From positions 1-41,983 of the forward strand of contig JANYHI010000071.1 in the NCBI GenBank assembly GCA_025359125.1: a DNA stretch of 41,983 bases. The letters run 5' to 3'. The notes below the pieces were generated by a model that saw only the letters and a program-made list of their open reading frames with translations, did not search any database and was not told where the DNA came from. Position 1 is the first letter of the stretch. Each line of letters opens with the position of its first letter. Positions 9,404 to 17,380 of the stretch are shown here, one piece after another. The stretch is from Cytophagales bacterium. GTDB lineage: Bacteria; Bacteroidota; Bacteroidia; Cytophagales; Cyclobacteriaceae. Both the position numbers and the translations under genes were made by a program.

Positions 9404-9775
9404 ATGGAAGCAGCGAGAGGACCTAGCAATATCGATTTTAGTGGAAGAGTTAAACAGATTGTAGTATTAATTGTTGTAATTCTAGTAGGCATTTTAATTT
9501 CCCAGTCCTTGCAAGCGCAGGATTTCCACAAATCAAAAGCAAAGCATTTTAAATCTAAGTATAGAACTCAGATAAAAGATAACAGCAAGGCTTGCCATAT
9601 TTTGACTAAACGCAGAACTGAAGAGCCAAAAAAAAACTTTTTCGCTTTCTTAAAAGTAAAGCCCAAGTATACGCCTCAAGCCGAGGTGGACGCACCAACT
9701 TTCGCTAAAACTTACAATAAAACTATATTCATTGCTCAGGTAGCTAAAACAAATACAGGCATCAGAAAAGAGTAA
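9404..9775 (+). CDS. Small basic protein with N-terminal membrane/signal segment
   Basis: This 123-residue protein is of unrecognised family. A hydrophobic helix at residues ~19-35 (IVVLIVVILVGILISQSL) ends in LQAQ, resembling a signal peptide or anchor preceded by a 17-residue cytoplasmic stretch. The remainder is strongly basic and lysine-rich (KSKAKHFKSKYR, KKNFFAFLKVKPKY). The ATG at 9404 is preferred over an in-frame TTG at 9335, which would add residues that look like non-coding sequence. A rho-independent terminator follows at 9806-9842. It may be a small envelope protein, but the function is unknown. Confidence 0.55.
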   Translation: MEAARGPSNIDFSGRVKQIVVLIVVILVGILISQSLQAQDFHKSKAKHFKSKYRTQIKDNSKACHILTKRRTEEPKKNFFAFLKVKPKYTPQAEVDAPTFAKTYNKTIFIAQVAKTNTGIRKE

Positions 9776-9805
9776 AAATATTTTGTCAAGGGTGTTTAGT
9801 GTGAG

Positions 9806-9842
9806 GCCTCGATGGATTTTTCATCGGGGCTTTCTTTTTTTT
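9806..9842 (+). terminator. Rho-independent terminator
   Basis: A 9-bp stem (9806-9814 with 9822-9830, one G-T pair) and a 7-base loop are followed by a T-rich run at 9831-9842. It lies 31 bases after the stop at 9775 and ends transcription of the small basic protein before the aminotransferase. Confidence 0.85.
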
Positions 9843-9884
9843 ACGGCACTTAGTTTTCTGTTTTTTGCTTGGTAGATTTACCAA

Positions 9885-11069
9885 ATGGATTTTAGTAAGG
9901 AAACTTTTTTACAAAAGCTTGCACCTACCTCGCCCTTCCCTTTCTTGATAACTGTAGAAAGAGCCGAGGGTGTTTATCTATACAGCCCTGATGGAAAGAA
10001 ATATATCGATATGATTTCCGGCATAGCAGTGACCAATGTAGGCCATCGCCATCCCAAAGTGGTAGAGGCAATCAAAAATCAGGTAGACAAACATTTACAT
10101 GTGATGGTGTATGGAGAATATATCCAATCACCCGCTAATTTATTGGCTCATAAGCTCAGCACATTATTACCACCCTCACTCAATTGCACTTACTTTGTTA
10201 ATTCTGGTACCGAGGCAAATGAGGCTGCATTAAAATTAGCCAAGCGCATAACAGGCAGAACACAAATGATTTCTTGCAGAAAAAGTTATCATGGAAGTAC
10301 GCATGGTTCATTAAGTGTATCTGGTAATGAAGCAAAGAAAAGAGCGTTTAGGCCTTTATTGCCGGATGTGAAATTTATTGATTTCAATAACCTACCAGAT
10401 TTGGATGAGATTACCGTGCGCACTGCTTGTGTTATTATAGAAACCATTCAGGGAGATGCGGGTGTTCGAGTGCCTTCTAAAAATTATTTACAAGCACTTA
10501 GAAAGAAGTGTACGGAGATGGGAGCACAATTAATCTTTGATGAAATTCAATGCGGCATGGGGCGAACCGGTAAACTTTTTGCCTTCGAACATTTTGAAGT
10601 GGTACCCGATATTTTAACAACAGCTAAAGCATTTGGTGGAGGGTTGCCAATTGGCGCATTTATTTCAAGTTATAGTAACATGCAGTTGCTTACTTCAAAC
10701 CCAATGTTAGGCCACATTACAACCTTTGGCGGAAATCCCGTTTGCTGTGCCTCTGCATTAGCCGTCTTGCAAGTAATTGAAGAAGAGAATTTATTATCAC
10801 AAGTAGAGGAGAAGGGTAGACTGATTGAAGAACTGTTGAAACATCCCAGGATAAAAGAAGTACGCAGGTTTGGGTTGATGTTCGCGTTTGATTTTGATTC
10901 AGAAGAACGTGTCAATCAAATTGTAGCATATGCCAAAGAACATGGAGTAATCTGTTATTGGTTTCTTTCGCATCCTTATAGTTTTAGAATTGCCCCTCCG
11001 CTAACCATTACAGAAAGCGAAATACGAGAGGCCTGTTCTGTAATTTTGAAAGCGATTGAAAATTCCTGA
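9885..11069 (+). CDS. Class III PLP-dependent aminotransferase
   Basis: This 394-residue protein of fold-type I PLP aminotransferases belongs to the acetylornithine/4-aminobutyrate group. Visible signatures are NSGTEANEAALKLAK (phosphate binding), the SYHGSTHGS motif, the DEIQCGMGRTG aspartate motif (Asp pairs with the PLP pyridine nitrogen) and TAKAFGGGLPIGA, with Lys248 as the Schiff-base lysine. Length is normal for the family. It is not in an arginine or lysine biosynthesis cluster, so the amino donor/acceptor is uncertain; the generic class III name is safest. The neighbouring AI-2E gene starts 28 bases downstream and may be co-transcribed. Confidence 0.88.
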   Translation: MDFSKETFLQKLAPTSPFPFLITVERAEGVYLYSPDGKKYIDMISGIAVTNVGHRHPKVVEAIKNQVDKHLHVMVYGEYIQSPANLLAHKLSTLLPPSLNCTYFVNSGTEANEAALKLAKRITGRTQMISCRKSYHGSTHGSLSVSGNEAKKRAFRPLLPDVKFIDFNNLPDLDEITVRTACVIIETIQGDAGVRVPSKNYLQALRKKCTEMGAQLIFDEIQCGMGRTGKLFAFEHFEVVPDILTTAKAFGGGLPIGAFISSYSNMQLLTSNPMLGHITTFGGNPVCCASALAVLQVIEEENLLSQVEEKGRLIEELLKHPRIKEVRRFGLMFAFDFDSEERVNQIVAYAKEHGVICYWFLSHPYSFRIAPPLTITESEIREACSVILKAIENS

Positions 11070-11097
11070 CCTTAACTTGTAGAATTAAATTAAAAAA

Positions 11098-12153
11098 ATG
11101 GAAAATAATTCAACACGTCTCGATTCAATTTATAAGTTCTTGATGATTTTAGCACTGATTATTGCGGGGCTAATCCTTACCAAAGACATTATACTTCCGA
11201 TTGCATTCGCGGCTTTGTTTTCTGTAGTGCTACTTCCGTTAGCAAAACGATTTGAAAAGAGAACTGGTCGGATATTTTCTATATCGTTGGTTTTGTTACT
11301 TGCATTTTTAATAATGGGATTACTATTCTGGTTTATTGTTGCACAAATAACCAGTTTAGCAGATAGCCTTCCAGATCTGGAAGATAAATTTCTTTTATTG
11401 ATCAATAACTTTAGCGATGGCATCGATAGACTTTCTGGAATTGATACGCATGAGCAATCTCAATTAATAAAAGATGGATTGAAGGAGTTCTCTTCTACAT
11501 TTGGCAATGTACTGTTGTCAACTTCCTACTTTGCTTATTTCTTCATTCAAGTTCCTATTTATATTTTTCTTTTTCTATTATACAGAGAGCGATTCAAAGA
11601 TTTTCTGCTAGTGGCTTTGCCTCATTCAGAGTTAAAATGGAAAGATGAGATTCAATCTGTAGTTCGAGCTTATATTTCCGGGCTTACCATTGTAACAATA
11701 ATTGCCGGAGTGCTAAATAGCATTGGATTACTTTTATTAGGGATAGAACATGCTATCTTCTTTGGTTTTCTTTCAGGGCTCTTAACCATGATTCCTTATG
11801 TCGGCATTTCAATAGGTGCGGCCTTGCCAACGCTATTAGCTTTAGTAACAAAAGATAGTGCTTGGTATGCGGTGGGTGTTGTGGCTGTACATGGGTTTGT
11901 GCAATTTTTAGAGGGCAATGTGATTACGCCAAAAATTACAGGATCAAAAATTAGTATTAATGCGCTTGCTGCGATAGTAGCCTTATTGGTAGGAGGGAAG
12001 ATTTGGGGAATTGCCGGGATGATTTTAGCAGTGCCTGCTGTGGGTATTTTAAAAATATTATTGAGTTACTCATCTGCTCTAAAACCCATTGTAATTTTAT
12101 TGGAAGATAAGCATAATGAACTTACGCCTGAAGAAATTGAAAAGATTGATTAA
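11098..12153 (+). CDS. AI-2E family transporter (PerM/TqsA-like)
   Basis: This is a 351-residue polytopic membrane protein with paired N-terminal hydrophobic helices, a soluble helical middle segment (residues ~85-135) and about five C-terminal helices. Family-typical stretches are [23 protein letters not shown] and the later [15 protein letters not shown]. Members export diverse solutes, including autoinducer-2 in a few cases and ions in others; no substrate can be assigned here. Its stop overlaps the stop of convergent hslV by four bases. Confidence 0.88.
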   Translation: MENNSTRLDSIYKFLMILALIIAGLILTKDIILPIAFAALFSVVLLPLAKRFEKRTGRIFSISLVLLLAFLIMGLLFWFIVAQITSLADSLPDLEDKFLLLINNFSDGIDRLSGIDTHEQSQLIKDGLKEFSSTFGNVLLSTSYFAYFFIQVPIYIFLFLLYRERFKDFLLVALPHSELKWKDEIQSVVRAYISGLTIVTIIAGVLNSIGLLLLGIEHAIFFGFLSGLLTMIPYVGISIGAALPTLLALVTKDSAWYAVGVVAVHGFVQFLEGNVITPKITGSKISINALAAIVALLVGGKIWGIAGMILAVPAVGILKILLSYSSALKPIVILLEDKHNELTPEEIEKID

Positions 12154-12689
12154 CCTATCTTTTCGATTACCAAATTATGGTTTGTGTAGATGCAAATATC
12201 CGCAGCAATGTTCAGGCTTTCGCGAACCATTTCTTCGGCTGTTAAATGTGGTGCATGTTTTTTCAGAGCAAGTGCTGCAGACTGTGCATACATAGATCCA
12301 GAGCCAATAGCCGCTACATGATTATCGGGTTCTAACACATCACCCGTGCCAGAGAGCACTAAAATTTCATCTTTATTTACAACAATCAGCATGGCTTCTA
12401 ATTTGCGAAGAAACCGATCGGTGCGCCAGTCTTTTGCTAGTTCAATAGCAGCACGTTTCATGTTGCCGCCATAGGCATTTAATTTTTCGTCAAAGCGATC
12501 GAGTAAAGTAAATGCATCGGCTGTAGATCCTGCGAAGCCCGTGAGTACTTTTCCATCTTGCAGCTTGCGAATTTTTTTTACGTTGCTTTTCGCGATGGTA
12601 TTACCCATAGTCGCTTGCCCATCTCCGCCAATAGCCACCTGACCGTTGTGTTGCACTGCTAGAATCGTGGTGGCGTGGATAGGTGTCAT
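12150..12689 (-). CDS. hslV: ATP-dependent protease subunit HslV
   Basis: This 179-residue peptidase of the HslUV (ClpQY) complex is a proteasome-beta-like N-terminal threonine hydrolase that degrades proteins unfolded by the HslU ATPase. Diagnostic sequences are [31 protein letters not shown] and AIGSGSMYA. Catalytic Thr is probably Thr7, after a six-residue leader (MTPIHA) that must be removed; many orthologs have only Met before the threonine. hslU is not adjacent. The gene follows pyruvate dehydrogenase E2 with a 31-base gap and is likely read through from it. Confidence 0.95.
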   Translation of the reverse strand: MTPIHATTILAVQHNGQVAIGGDGQATMGNTIAKSNVKKIRKLQDGKVLTGFAGSTADAFTLLDRFDEKLNAYGGNMKRAAIELAKDWRTDRFLRKLEAMLIVVNKDEILVLSGTGDVLEPDNHVAAIGSGSMYAQSAALALKKHAPHLTAEEMVRESLNIAADICIYTNHNLVIEKIG

Positions 12690-12720
12690 TTAACGAAAGT
12701 TTTTTGTTTTCCTTTAGGTC

Positions 12721-14346
12721 TTAAATCAAAATCCTTACGGGGTCTTCCAATAAACCTTTCAGGGTTTTGAGGAACGCTGCACCTACCGCACCATCTACCG
12801 CCCGGTGATCGCACGAAAGTGTAACTTTCATAACATTGCCCGGAACCAACTGACCATTTTTTACAATGGCTGTTTCTTTGATCCCGCCTACGGCCAGAAT
12901 GCAAGCATCAGGAGGATTAATAATGGCTGTGAAATCTTCGATGCCAAACATGCCTAAGTTAGAGATCGTAAATGTGCTGCCTTCCCAATCGCTAGGCTGT
13001 AATTTTTTGTCGTGTGCTTTTTGTGCGAGATCTTTTACTTCTACGGCAATATGCGAGAGAGATTTGTTATCGGCAAAGCGAATCACCGGAACTAATAATC
13101 CGTCTTTCACCGCTACCGCCACACCAATGTGGATATGGTGATTCTTGCGCATCGTATCTCCCAGCCAACTCACATTTACATCTGGGTTTTGGCGAAGTGC
13201 CGCAGCCACCGCTTTAATCACCATATCATTGAATGAAATTTTTATAGGCGCAATTTCATTCATGCTCTTGCGTGCCTCTATCGCTTTGTCCATGTTAATC
13301 TCCATGGTTAGGTAGAAATGAGGCGCAGTAAATTTACTTTCAGCCAAACGCTTGGCAATGGTTTTGCGCATTTGCGAAACCGGAACTTCTTCAAAGCTTT
13401 CTTGGCCTACTACCTGAGGCAATACAACAGCACTGGATGCTGAGTTTGTTTTTGCAGGCGCAGTTGTCGAGGGGGTAGGTTTAAAATTTTCTACATCTTG
13501 TTTGGTAATTCTACCATGCTCACCACTTCCCGCAATTTTCCCAATATCATAACCTAAATCTTTTGCGATTTTTTTTGCGAGTGGTGATGCTTTTATTCTT
13601 CCATTGGCAACAGCATTTGCTTCTCCGTTGGTTGAACTTGTAGCAGGCGCTGCGGCAACTTTAGGGGTGGCAGCGGCAACAGCGGAAGTAGCGCCAGAAA
13701 CTTTTTGTTCATGTGCTTTTAGCAGCGTTTGCCAGTCGGCACCTTTTTCTCCGATGATGGCCAATACGCCATTTATTTTTACGGCTTCTTTTGCATTTGC
13801 GCCAATGTATAACAAAGTTCCGGTGCTATACGATTCGTAATCCATCGTGGCTTTGTCTGTCTCAATCTCTGCCAGCAGCTCACCTGACTTTACCTGATCG
13901 CCAACTTTTTTATGCCACACCGCAATTACGCCTTCTGTCATGGTATCGCTCATCTTGGGCATCAATGCAATTTCAGCTTTGATTCCGGTGGTATCGATAG
14001 TGGCAGTAGCTGTTTCGGTTTTTACTTCTTGCTTGGGTTGCTCGGCTTTCGCACCACCTGCTGCGCCAGCAGTATTTGCACCGGCTAACAGGGCAGAATA
14101 ATCTTCACCTTTGTTTCCTACAATGGCCAGCACGCCATTTATCTGTACAGGCTCACCTTCCTTCGCGCCAAGAAAGAGAACTGTTCCGGAGTTAAAAGAT
14201 TCGTAATCCATAGTGGCTTTATCTGTTTCAATCTCAGCCATTAGCTCTCCCGACTTCACGGTATCGCCCACTTTTTTGTGCCATTTGGCAATCACCCCTT
14301 CCGTCATGGTGTCGCTCATCTTGGGCATGCGTACAATCTCTGCCAT
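12721..14346 (-). CDS. pdhC: Pyruvate dehydrogenase E2, dihydrolipoamide acetyltransferase
   Basis: This 541-residue E2 component transfers acetyl groups from lipoyl-lysine to CoA in the pyruvate dehydrogenase complex. Two lipoyl domains are seen at residues 1-80 and ~128-205, each with the ETDKATMDYES motif (Lys43 and a second near residue 170). They are joined by Ala/Thr-rich linkers to a peripheral-subunit-binding domain (~260-295, SPLAKKIAKDLGYD) and the catalytic domain (~320-541) with DHRAVDG near the C-terminus (His514). The two lipoyl domains are close copies even at the DNA level. E1 and E3 genes are not in the window. Paralogous E2s for branched-chain or 2-oxoglutarate complexes are less likely, given two lipoyl domains and the MSDTMTEG start typical of pyruvate E2. 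Confidence 0.93.
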   Translation of the reverse strand: MAEIVRMPKMSDTMTEGVIAKWHKKVGDTVKSGELMAEIETDKATMDYESFNSGTVLFLGAKEGEPVQINGVLAIVGNKGEDYSALLAGANTAGAAGGAKAEQPKQEVKTETATATIDTTGIKAEIALMPKMSDTMTEGVIAVWHKKVGDQVKSGELLAEIETDKATMDYESYSTGTLLYIGANAKEAVKINGVLAIIGEKGADWQTLLKAHEQKVSGATSAVAAATPKVAAAPATSSTNGEANAVANGRIKASPLAKKIAKDLGYDIGKIAGSGEHGRITKQDVENFKPTPSTTAPAKTNSASSAVVLPQVVGQESFEEVPVSQMRKTIAKRLAESKFTAPHFYLTMEINMDKAIEARKSMNEIAPIKISFNDMVIKAVAAALRQNPDVNVSWLGDTMRKNHHIHIGVAVAVKDGLLVPVIRFADNKSLSHIAVEVKDLAQKAHDKKLQPSDWEGSTFTISNLGMFGIEDFTAIINPPDACILAVGGIKETAIVKNGQLVPGNVMKVTLSCDHRAVDGAVGAAFLKTLKGLLEDPVRILI

Positions 14347-14349
14347 TTT

Positions 14350-14385
14350 GTAGTTACGATTACGATTTTAGAATTACGATTTATA
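14350..14385 (-). repeat. Short-period repeat in E2 5' leader
   Basis: The unit TTACGATT or ACGATTTTA recurs three times between the start codon and the promoter of the E2 gene. A very similar tract occupies the leader of the TonB gene at 29735-29769. Confidence 0.55.
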
Positions 14386-14391
14386 CAACTT

Positions 14392-14421
14392 CAAAAATAG
14401 CCGTATTTAGTCGATTTTCAA
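14392..14421 (-). promoter_or_regulatory. Bacteroidota promoter of E2-hslV transcript
   Basis: On the minus strand, TTG (14421-14419) and TATTTTTG (14399-14392) are separated by 19 bases. This matches the -33 TTG / -7 TAnnTTTG consensus with ideal spacing. The E2 start lies 45 bases downstream, so the transcript would carry the repeat-containing leader at 14347-14385. Confidence 0.7.
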
Positions 14422-14452
14422 GTAGCTTTTTCAAGAGTTCTTTGGGTTATTG

Positions 14453-15532
14453 TCAAGAACCTACCACCATCTTAGAATACCTACCAAATATTCTTTTGAA
14501 AAGTAATGCAAACAGCATGCTTAGTGCCATTGAAATAATCAGGATGATAACAGCTCCAAGGATAATGTTGAATGGAGAGATTTTAGTGTAGGTCAAAAAA
14601 GGAATTAGCGAGCCCATTGCTATTGCTACAAAGAAACTGTGAATAAAGTAAATGGTAAACGCATCTGTTGCTATTCGATGTAACCAGCTGGGTTGTTGGT
14701 TGCCAAGATTTTTAAACACCAAAAGTACAAGTACAGACAAGCACATTTTTTGAATGTAAAATAACGAGGACCAAAGAGAAATAAATCCTAATTTATTAAA
14801 ATCAATTTGGTGAATGTAGATCAATGCACAAGATGATATCAAGGCGATAGCAAGAATCGCTATGTAGTTCTTCCGTATCCAGGAAAGTTTCATTTCCAGA
14901 TTTTCGCCTAGGTACATTCCGCCTGCATAAGCACCCATAAAGTAAATCATAGTCGGTAAGCTTAATGAATTACCCATTTCCATTACTTCAACCCTAGAAA
15001 TTACCAACGGTGCGAGGATAATGATAAGAAATATAATTCCGCCATACTTCAAGTTTAGCAGAAAATTTAAAAGTGGAGTAACCAAGTACAAAAAAATCAA
15101 AACAGGTAAATACCAATAAGTAAAATCTGCTTTTCCTAACCAATAGTTACTTAAGACAGCTTTAAAATAAGTTGGCACATCGGGCTGAAGCGCAAACCAA
15201 TCGTTGGTATTGCGAGGAAAAAGAGAGAAGATCAAGGTAAAAAAAAGGTACGGCATCAACACATACTTAACTTTACTGAGATAGAAGTTTTTATACCCCT
15301 TGCTTTTTAATACTACCGTAAACAAAACTCCCGAAATAAGCGCAAAATAAATGGTGCTGTTGTGGAAGAGTAACTCATTTATGAAAGCCATCGGACTCTT
15401 TGGATCAAAATTAAAATTGCTTGATCCCAACAACGCAAAAACGATGGAATGGATGGCCACAATGTTAATAATTGCAAATCCTCTAAAACTATGGAGGTAG
15501 CCTAAAAAAGTAGATTCGGAGATCGGTACCAT
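14453..15532 (-). CDS. Acyltransferase family 3 membrane protein
   Basis: This is a 359-residue integral membrane protein with about ten hydrophobic helices. The first helix contains FRGFAIINIVAIHS, the R..(A/G)I....H signature of acyltransferase family 3 (OafA/NodX/WecH type), in which this His is functionally important. Such enzymes acylate surface sugars or small molecules in the inner membrane, but the substrate is not evident. There is no linked sugar-polymer gene. It is transcribed alone, divergent from the LLM oxidoreductase. Confidence 0.82.
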   Translation of the reverse strand: MVPISESTFLGYLHSFRGFAIINIVAIHSIVFALLGSSNFNFDPKSPMAFINELLFHNSTIYFALISGVLFTVVLKSKGYKNFYLSKVKYVLMPYLFFTLIFSLFPRNTNDWFALQPDVPTYFKAVLSNYWLGKADFTYWYLPVLIFLYLVTPLLNFLLNLKYGGIIFLIIILAPLVISRVEVMEMGNSLSLPTMIYFMGAYAGGMYLGENLEMKLSWIRKNYIAILAIALISSCALIYIHQIDFNKLGFISLWSSLFYIQKMCLSVLVLLVFKNLGNQQPSWLHRIATDAFTIYFIHSFFVAIAMGSLIPFLTYTKISPFNIILGAVIILIISMALSMLFALLFKRIFGRYSKMVVGS

Positions 15533-15631
15533 ATTTTTTTGTTCAATGTAGCGAAAGAAATGATTTTATATTACAAATCGGAATTTGGAATTAATTAAAT
15601 AACACTAGCGTTATTACACAAACAAAAATCA

Positions 15632-16660
15632 ATGGAAATAGGAATAGATAGCTTTGCATCTGCAATGGCAAGCAATGGAAAAGAGCCGGCAAATAGTTCA
15701 GTCGTAATTGCCGAGTTGCTGGAACGCATAGAACTCGCAGACAAATCTAGCCTAGACGTTTTCGGAATAGGCGAACATCACCGTAAAGAATTTTTAGACT
15801 CTGCTCCTTCTGTAATTTTAGCCGCGGCTGCTGCCCGCACAAAAAAAATAAGACTAACAAGTGCAGTAACGGTATTAAGTGCGGCTGACCCGGTGCGAGT
15901 ATTTCAAAATTTTGCTACGCTCGATTTGGTTTCCAACGGAAGAGCGGAGATGGTAGTCGGTCGGGGTTCATTCATCGAATCATTTCCATTGTTTGGATTA
16001 AGTCTTCATGATTATGATGAACTCTTTTCAGAAAAATTAGATCTCTTGCTCAACATCCGAAAAAATGAAGTAGTGAATTGGTCGGGCAAATTTAGGCCGG
16101 CCTTAAAAAATCAGTCGATATATCCCAGACCAGTACAGAATCCAATTCCTATTTGGATAGGGGTAGGAGGAACGCCCGAATCTTTTATCAGAGCAGGAAC
16201 ATTAGGATTACCGTTGATGGTGGCCATCATCGGTGGCGATACGCATCGCTTCAAGCCACTCGTTGATCTTTATAGAGAAGCGGGAAGGCAAGCTGGTCAT
16301 GCTTCCGAAAAATTAATAGTTGGATTGCACTCGTTAGGGTATGTTGGAAAAACTACAGAAGAAGCCGTGCGCGATTACTATCCGGGCTATGCCGAAACCT
16401 TTACGCGCATAGGTAAAGAAAGAGGATGGCCGCCAGTTACTCGTGCGGGTTTTGATGCTCAGCGTGGGCCACTGGGAGCATTTTTAGTAGGTGGACCAGA
16501 TGAGGTTGCAGAAAAAATCATTCGTCATAGTAAAGCGTTGGGTGGCGTATCCAGGGTTAGTTTTCAGATGGATAATGCGGGATTATCGCATGAAAAATTA
16601 TGTGAGGCTATTGAGCTAATTGGAACGAAGGTGAAGCCGTTGGTGAATGTAGCTAATTGA
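15632..16660 (+). CDS. LLM class flavin-dependent oxidoreductase
   Basis: This 342-residue protein with the luciferase-like monooxygenase fold is probably an FMN/F420-type flavin oxidoreductase. Family strings are the FGIGEHHR motif near residue 47, the strand IRLTSAVTVLSAADPVRVFQ, the GRAEMVVGRGSF turn and YPRPVQNPIPIWIGVGG. It has no signal peptide and should be cytosolic. The last 40 codons (16541-16660) are duplicated at 17154-17270 beyond the neighbouring GlsB gene, so the 3' end of this gene sits in one arm of a direct repeat. Substrate unknown. Confidence 0.88.
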   Translation: MEIGIDSFASAMASNGKEPANSSVVIAELLERIELADKSSLDVFGIGEHHRKEFLDSAPSVILAAAAARTKKIRLTSAVTVLSAADPVRVFQNFATLDLVSNGRAEMVVGRGSFIESFPLFGLSLHDYDELFSEKLDLLLNIRKNEVVNWSGKFRPALKNQSIYPRPVQNPIPIWIGVGGTPESFIRAGTLGLPLMVAIIGGDTHRFKPLVDLYREAGRQAGHASEKLIVGLHSLGYVGKTTEEAVRDYYPGYAETFTRIGKERGWPPVTRAGFDAQRGPLGAFLVGGPDEVAEKIIRHSKALGGVSRVSFQMDNAGLSHEKLCEAIELIGTKVKPLVNVAN

Positions 16661-16744
16661 AATCAACACTTCAAAAAAAGTAGTAGATGGCTTGATTCCA
16701 TAAGAGTAGCGAAAGCCAATATCCAATTGTGGTAATAATTGCAT
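16541..16744. repeat. Direct repeat, copy A of LLM/propeller-gene junction
   Basis: This 204-base arm consists of the last 120 bases of the LLM gene, then 84 bases matching the 3' end of the large HExxH/propeller gene. It corresponds to copy B at 17154-17380. Differences from B: six substitutions and a 3-base indel in the first part; loss of 26 bases at the junction (including the end codons of the propeller gene); and two substitutions in the last 84 bases. Confidence 0.92.
16661..16744 (-). pseudogene. Remnant of 3' end of HExxH/beta-propeller gene
   Basis: Read on the minus strand this encodes LLPQLDIGFRYSYGIKPS and a few flanking residues. It is 82 of 84 bases identical to 17297-17380 inside the intact gene at 17279-20239. 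It lacks the rest of the gene and its stop codon, so it is a non-functional fragment left by duplication. Confidence 0.88.
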
Positions 16745-16752
16745 CGGGTAGC

Positions 16753-16766
16753 ACAAGTAAACTTGT
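16753..16766. repeat. Inverted repeat upstream of GlsB gene
   Basis: ACAAGT-AA-ACTTGT lies just inside the segment bounded by the direct repeats, 82 bases before the GlsB start. It could be a regulator site or part of a recombination endpoint; the evidence is only the symmetry. Confidence 0.3.
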
Positions 16767-16848
16767 TTGCATCGCAAATGAATGCTAAAAAAAATGTACT
16801 TTACGATATTCTTCTATTATTTTATTTAAAAACCTAAACCTTAAAAAG

Positions 16849-17094
16849 ATGGAAATACTTGCAACACTTATCATTGGCGGATTAGCTGGCTGGCTCGGTA
16901 GTATGATTTACAAAGGCACTAGCCTTGGTCTATTGGGCAACATTGTAGTAGGGATCATTGGCAGTTTTGCCGGATACTGGGTATTGGGGCAACTGGGTAT
17001 TTATATCGGCTCAGGTTGGGTGGGTGCAATACTCACAGGCGCTATCGGAGCTATAATCATTTTGTTTCTTATTAATCTGATACAGAAAAAATGA
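16849..17094 (+). CDS. GlsB/YeaQ/YmgE family stress-response membrane protein
   Basis: This is an 81-residue, three-helix membrane protein of the transglycosylase-associated (GlsB/YeaQ/YmgE) family. Typical glycine-rich helices are visible: IIGGLAGWLGSMI, LLGNIVVGIIGSFAGYWV and VGAILTGAIGAIIILFLI. Members are linked to general or envelope stress, but their molecular role is unclear. Uniquely here, the gene with ~100 bases of upstream DNA lies between two direct copies (16541-16744 and 17154-17380) of the junction of its neighbours. It was therefore inserted or exposed by a duplication. Confidence 0.9.
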   Translation: MEILATLIIGGLAGWLGSMIYKGTSLGLLGNIVVGIIGSFAGYWVLGQLGIYIGSGWVGAILTGAIGAIIILFLINLIQKK

Positions 17095-17153
17095 TACGCT
17101 AAGAATAACACGAGATTAACCTGTAAGCTCCCCCTTAAGATTGAGCCTCTTTA

Positions 17154-17270
17154 GGCGGCATTTCCAGGGTTAGTTTTCAGATGGACAATGCAGGATTATC
17201 TCATGAAAAATTATGTGAGGCTATTGAGCTAATTGGAACGAAGGTGAAGCCGTTGGTGAATGCTAATTGA
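17154..17270 (+). pseudogene. Remnant of 3' end of an LLM oxidoreductase gene
   Basis: The 38 codons plus stop from GGC at 17154 to TGA at 17270 reproduce the C-terminus of the intact LLM protein (ending KPLVNAN instead of KPLVNVAN). Of six substitutions, four are synonymous, the other two make one Val-to-Ile change, and the indel is a whole codon. The fragment thus looks like the end of a once functional, slightly diverged LLM gene. There is no start codon or upstream part. Confidence 0.85.
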
Positions 17271-17380
17271 AGTGACAACTAAAAGTTCAACGTTCCAATC
17301 AACACTTCAAAAAGAGTAGTAGATGGCTTGATTCCATAAGAGTAGCGAAAGCCAATATCCAATTGTGGTAATAATCGCAT
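17154..17380. repeat. Direct repeat, copy B of LLM/propeller-gene junction
   Basis: This second arm of the repeat described at 16541-16744 contains the LLM 3' remnant (17154-17270), 26 bases absent from copy A, and the true 3' end of the propeller gene (17297-17380 matching). Confidence 0.92.

Noticed and set aside
12866-13141. Plus-strand open frame inside the E2 gene
   Set aside because: It lies antisense to a well-supported enzyme domain and has no start context or recognisable protein; it is a by-product of coding bias.
17110-17156. Possible terminator after the GlsB gene
   Set aside because: Only 4-bp stems (GCTC/GAGC, GCCT/AGGC) without a T run are found.
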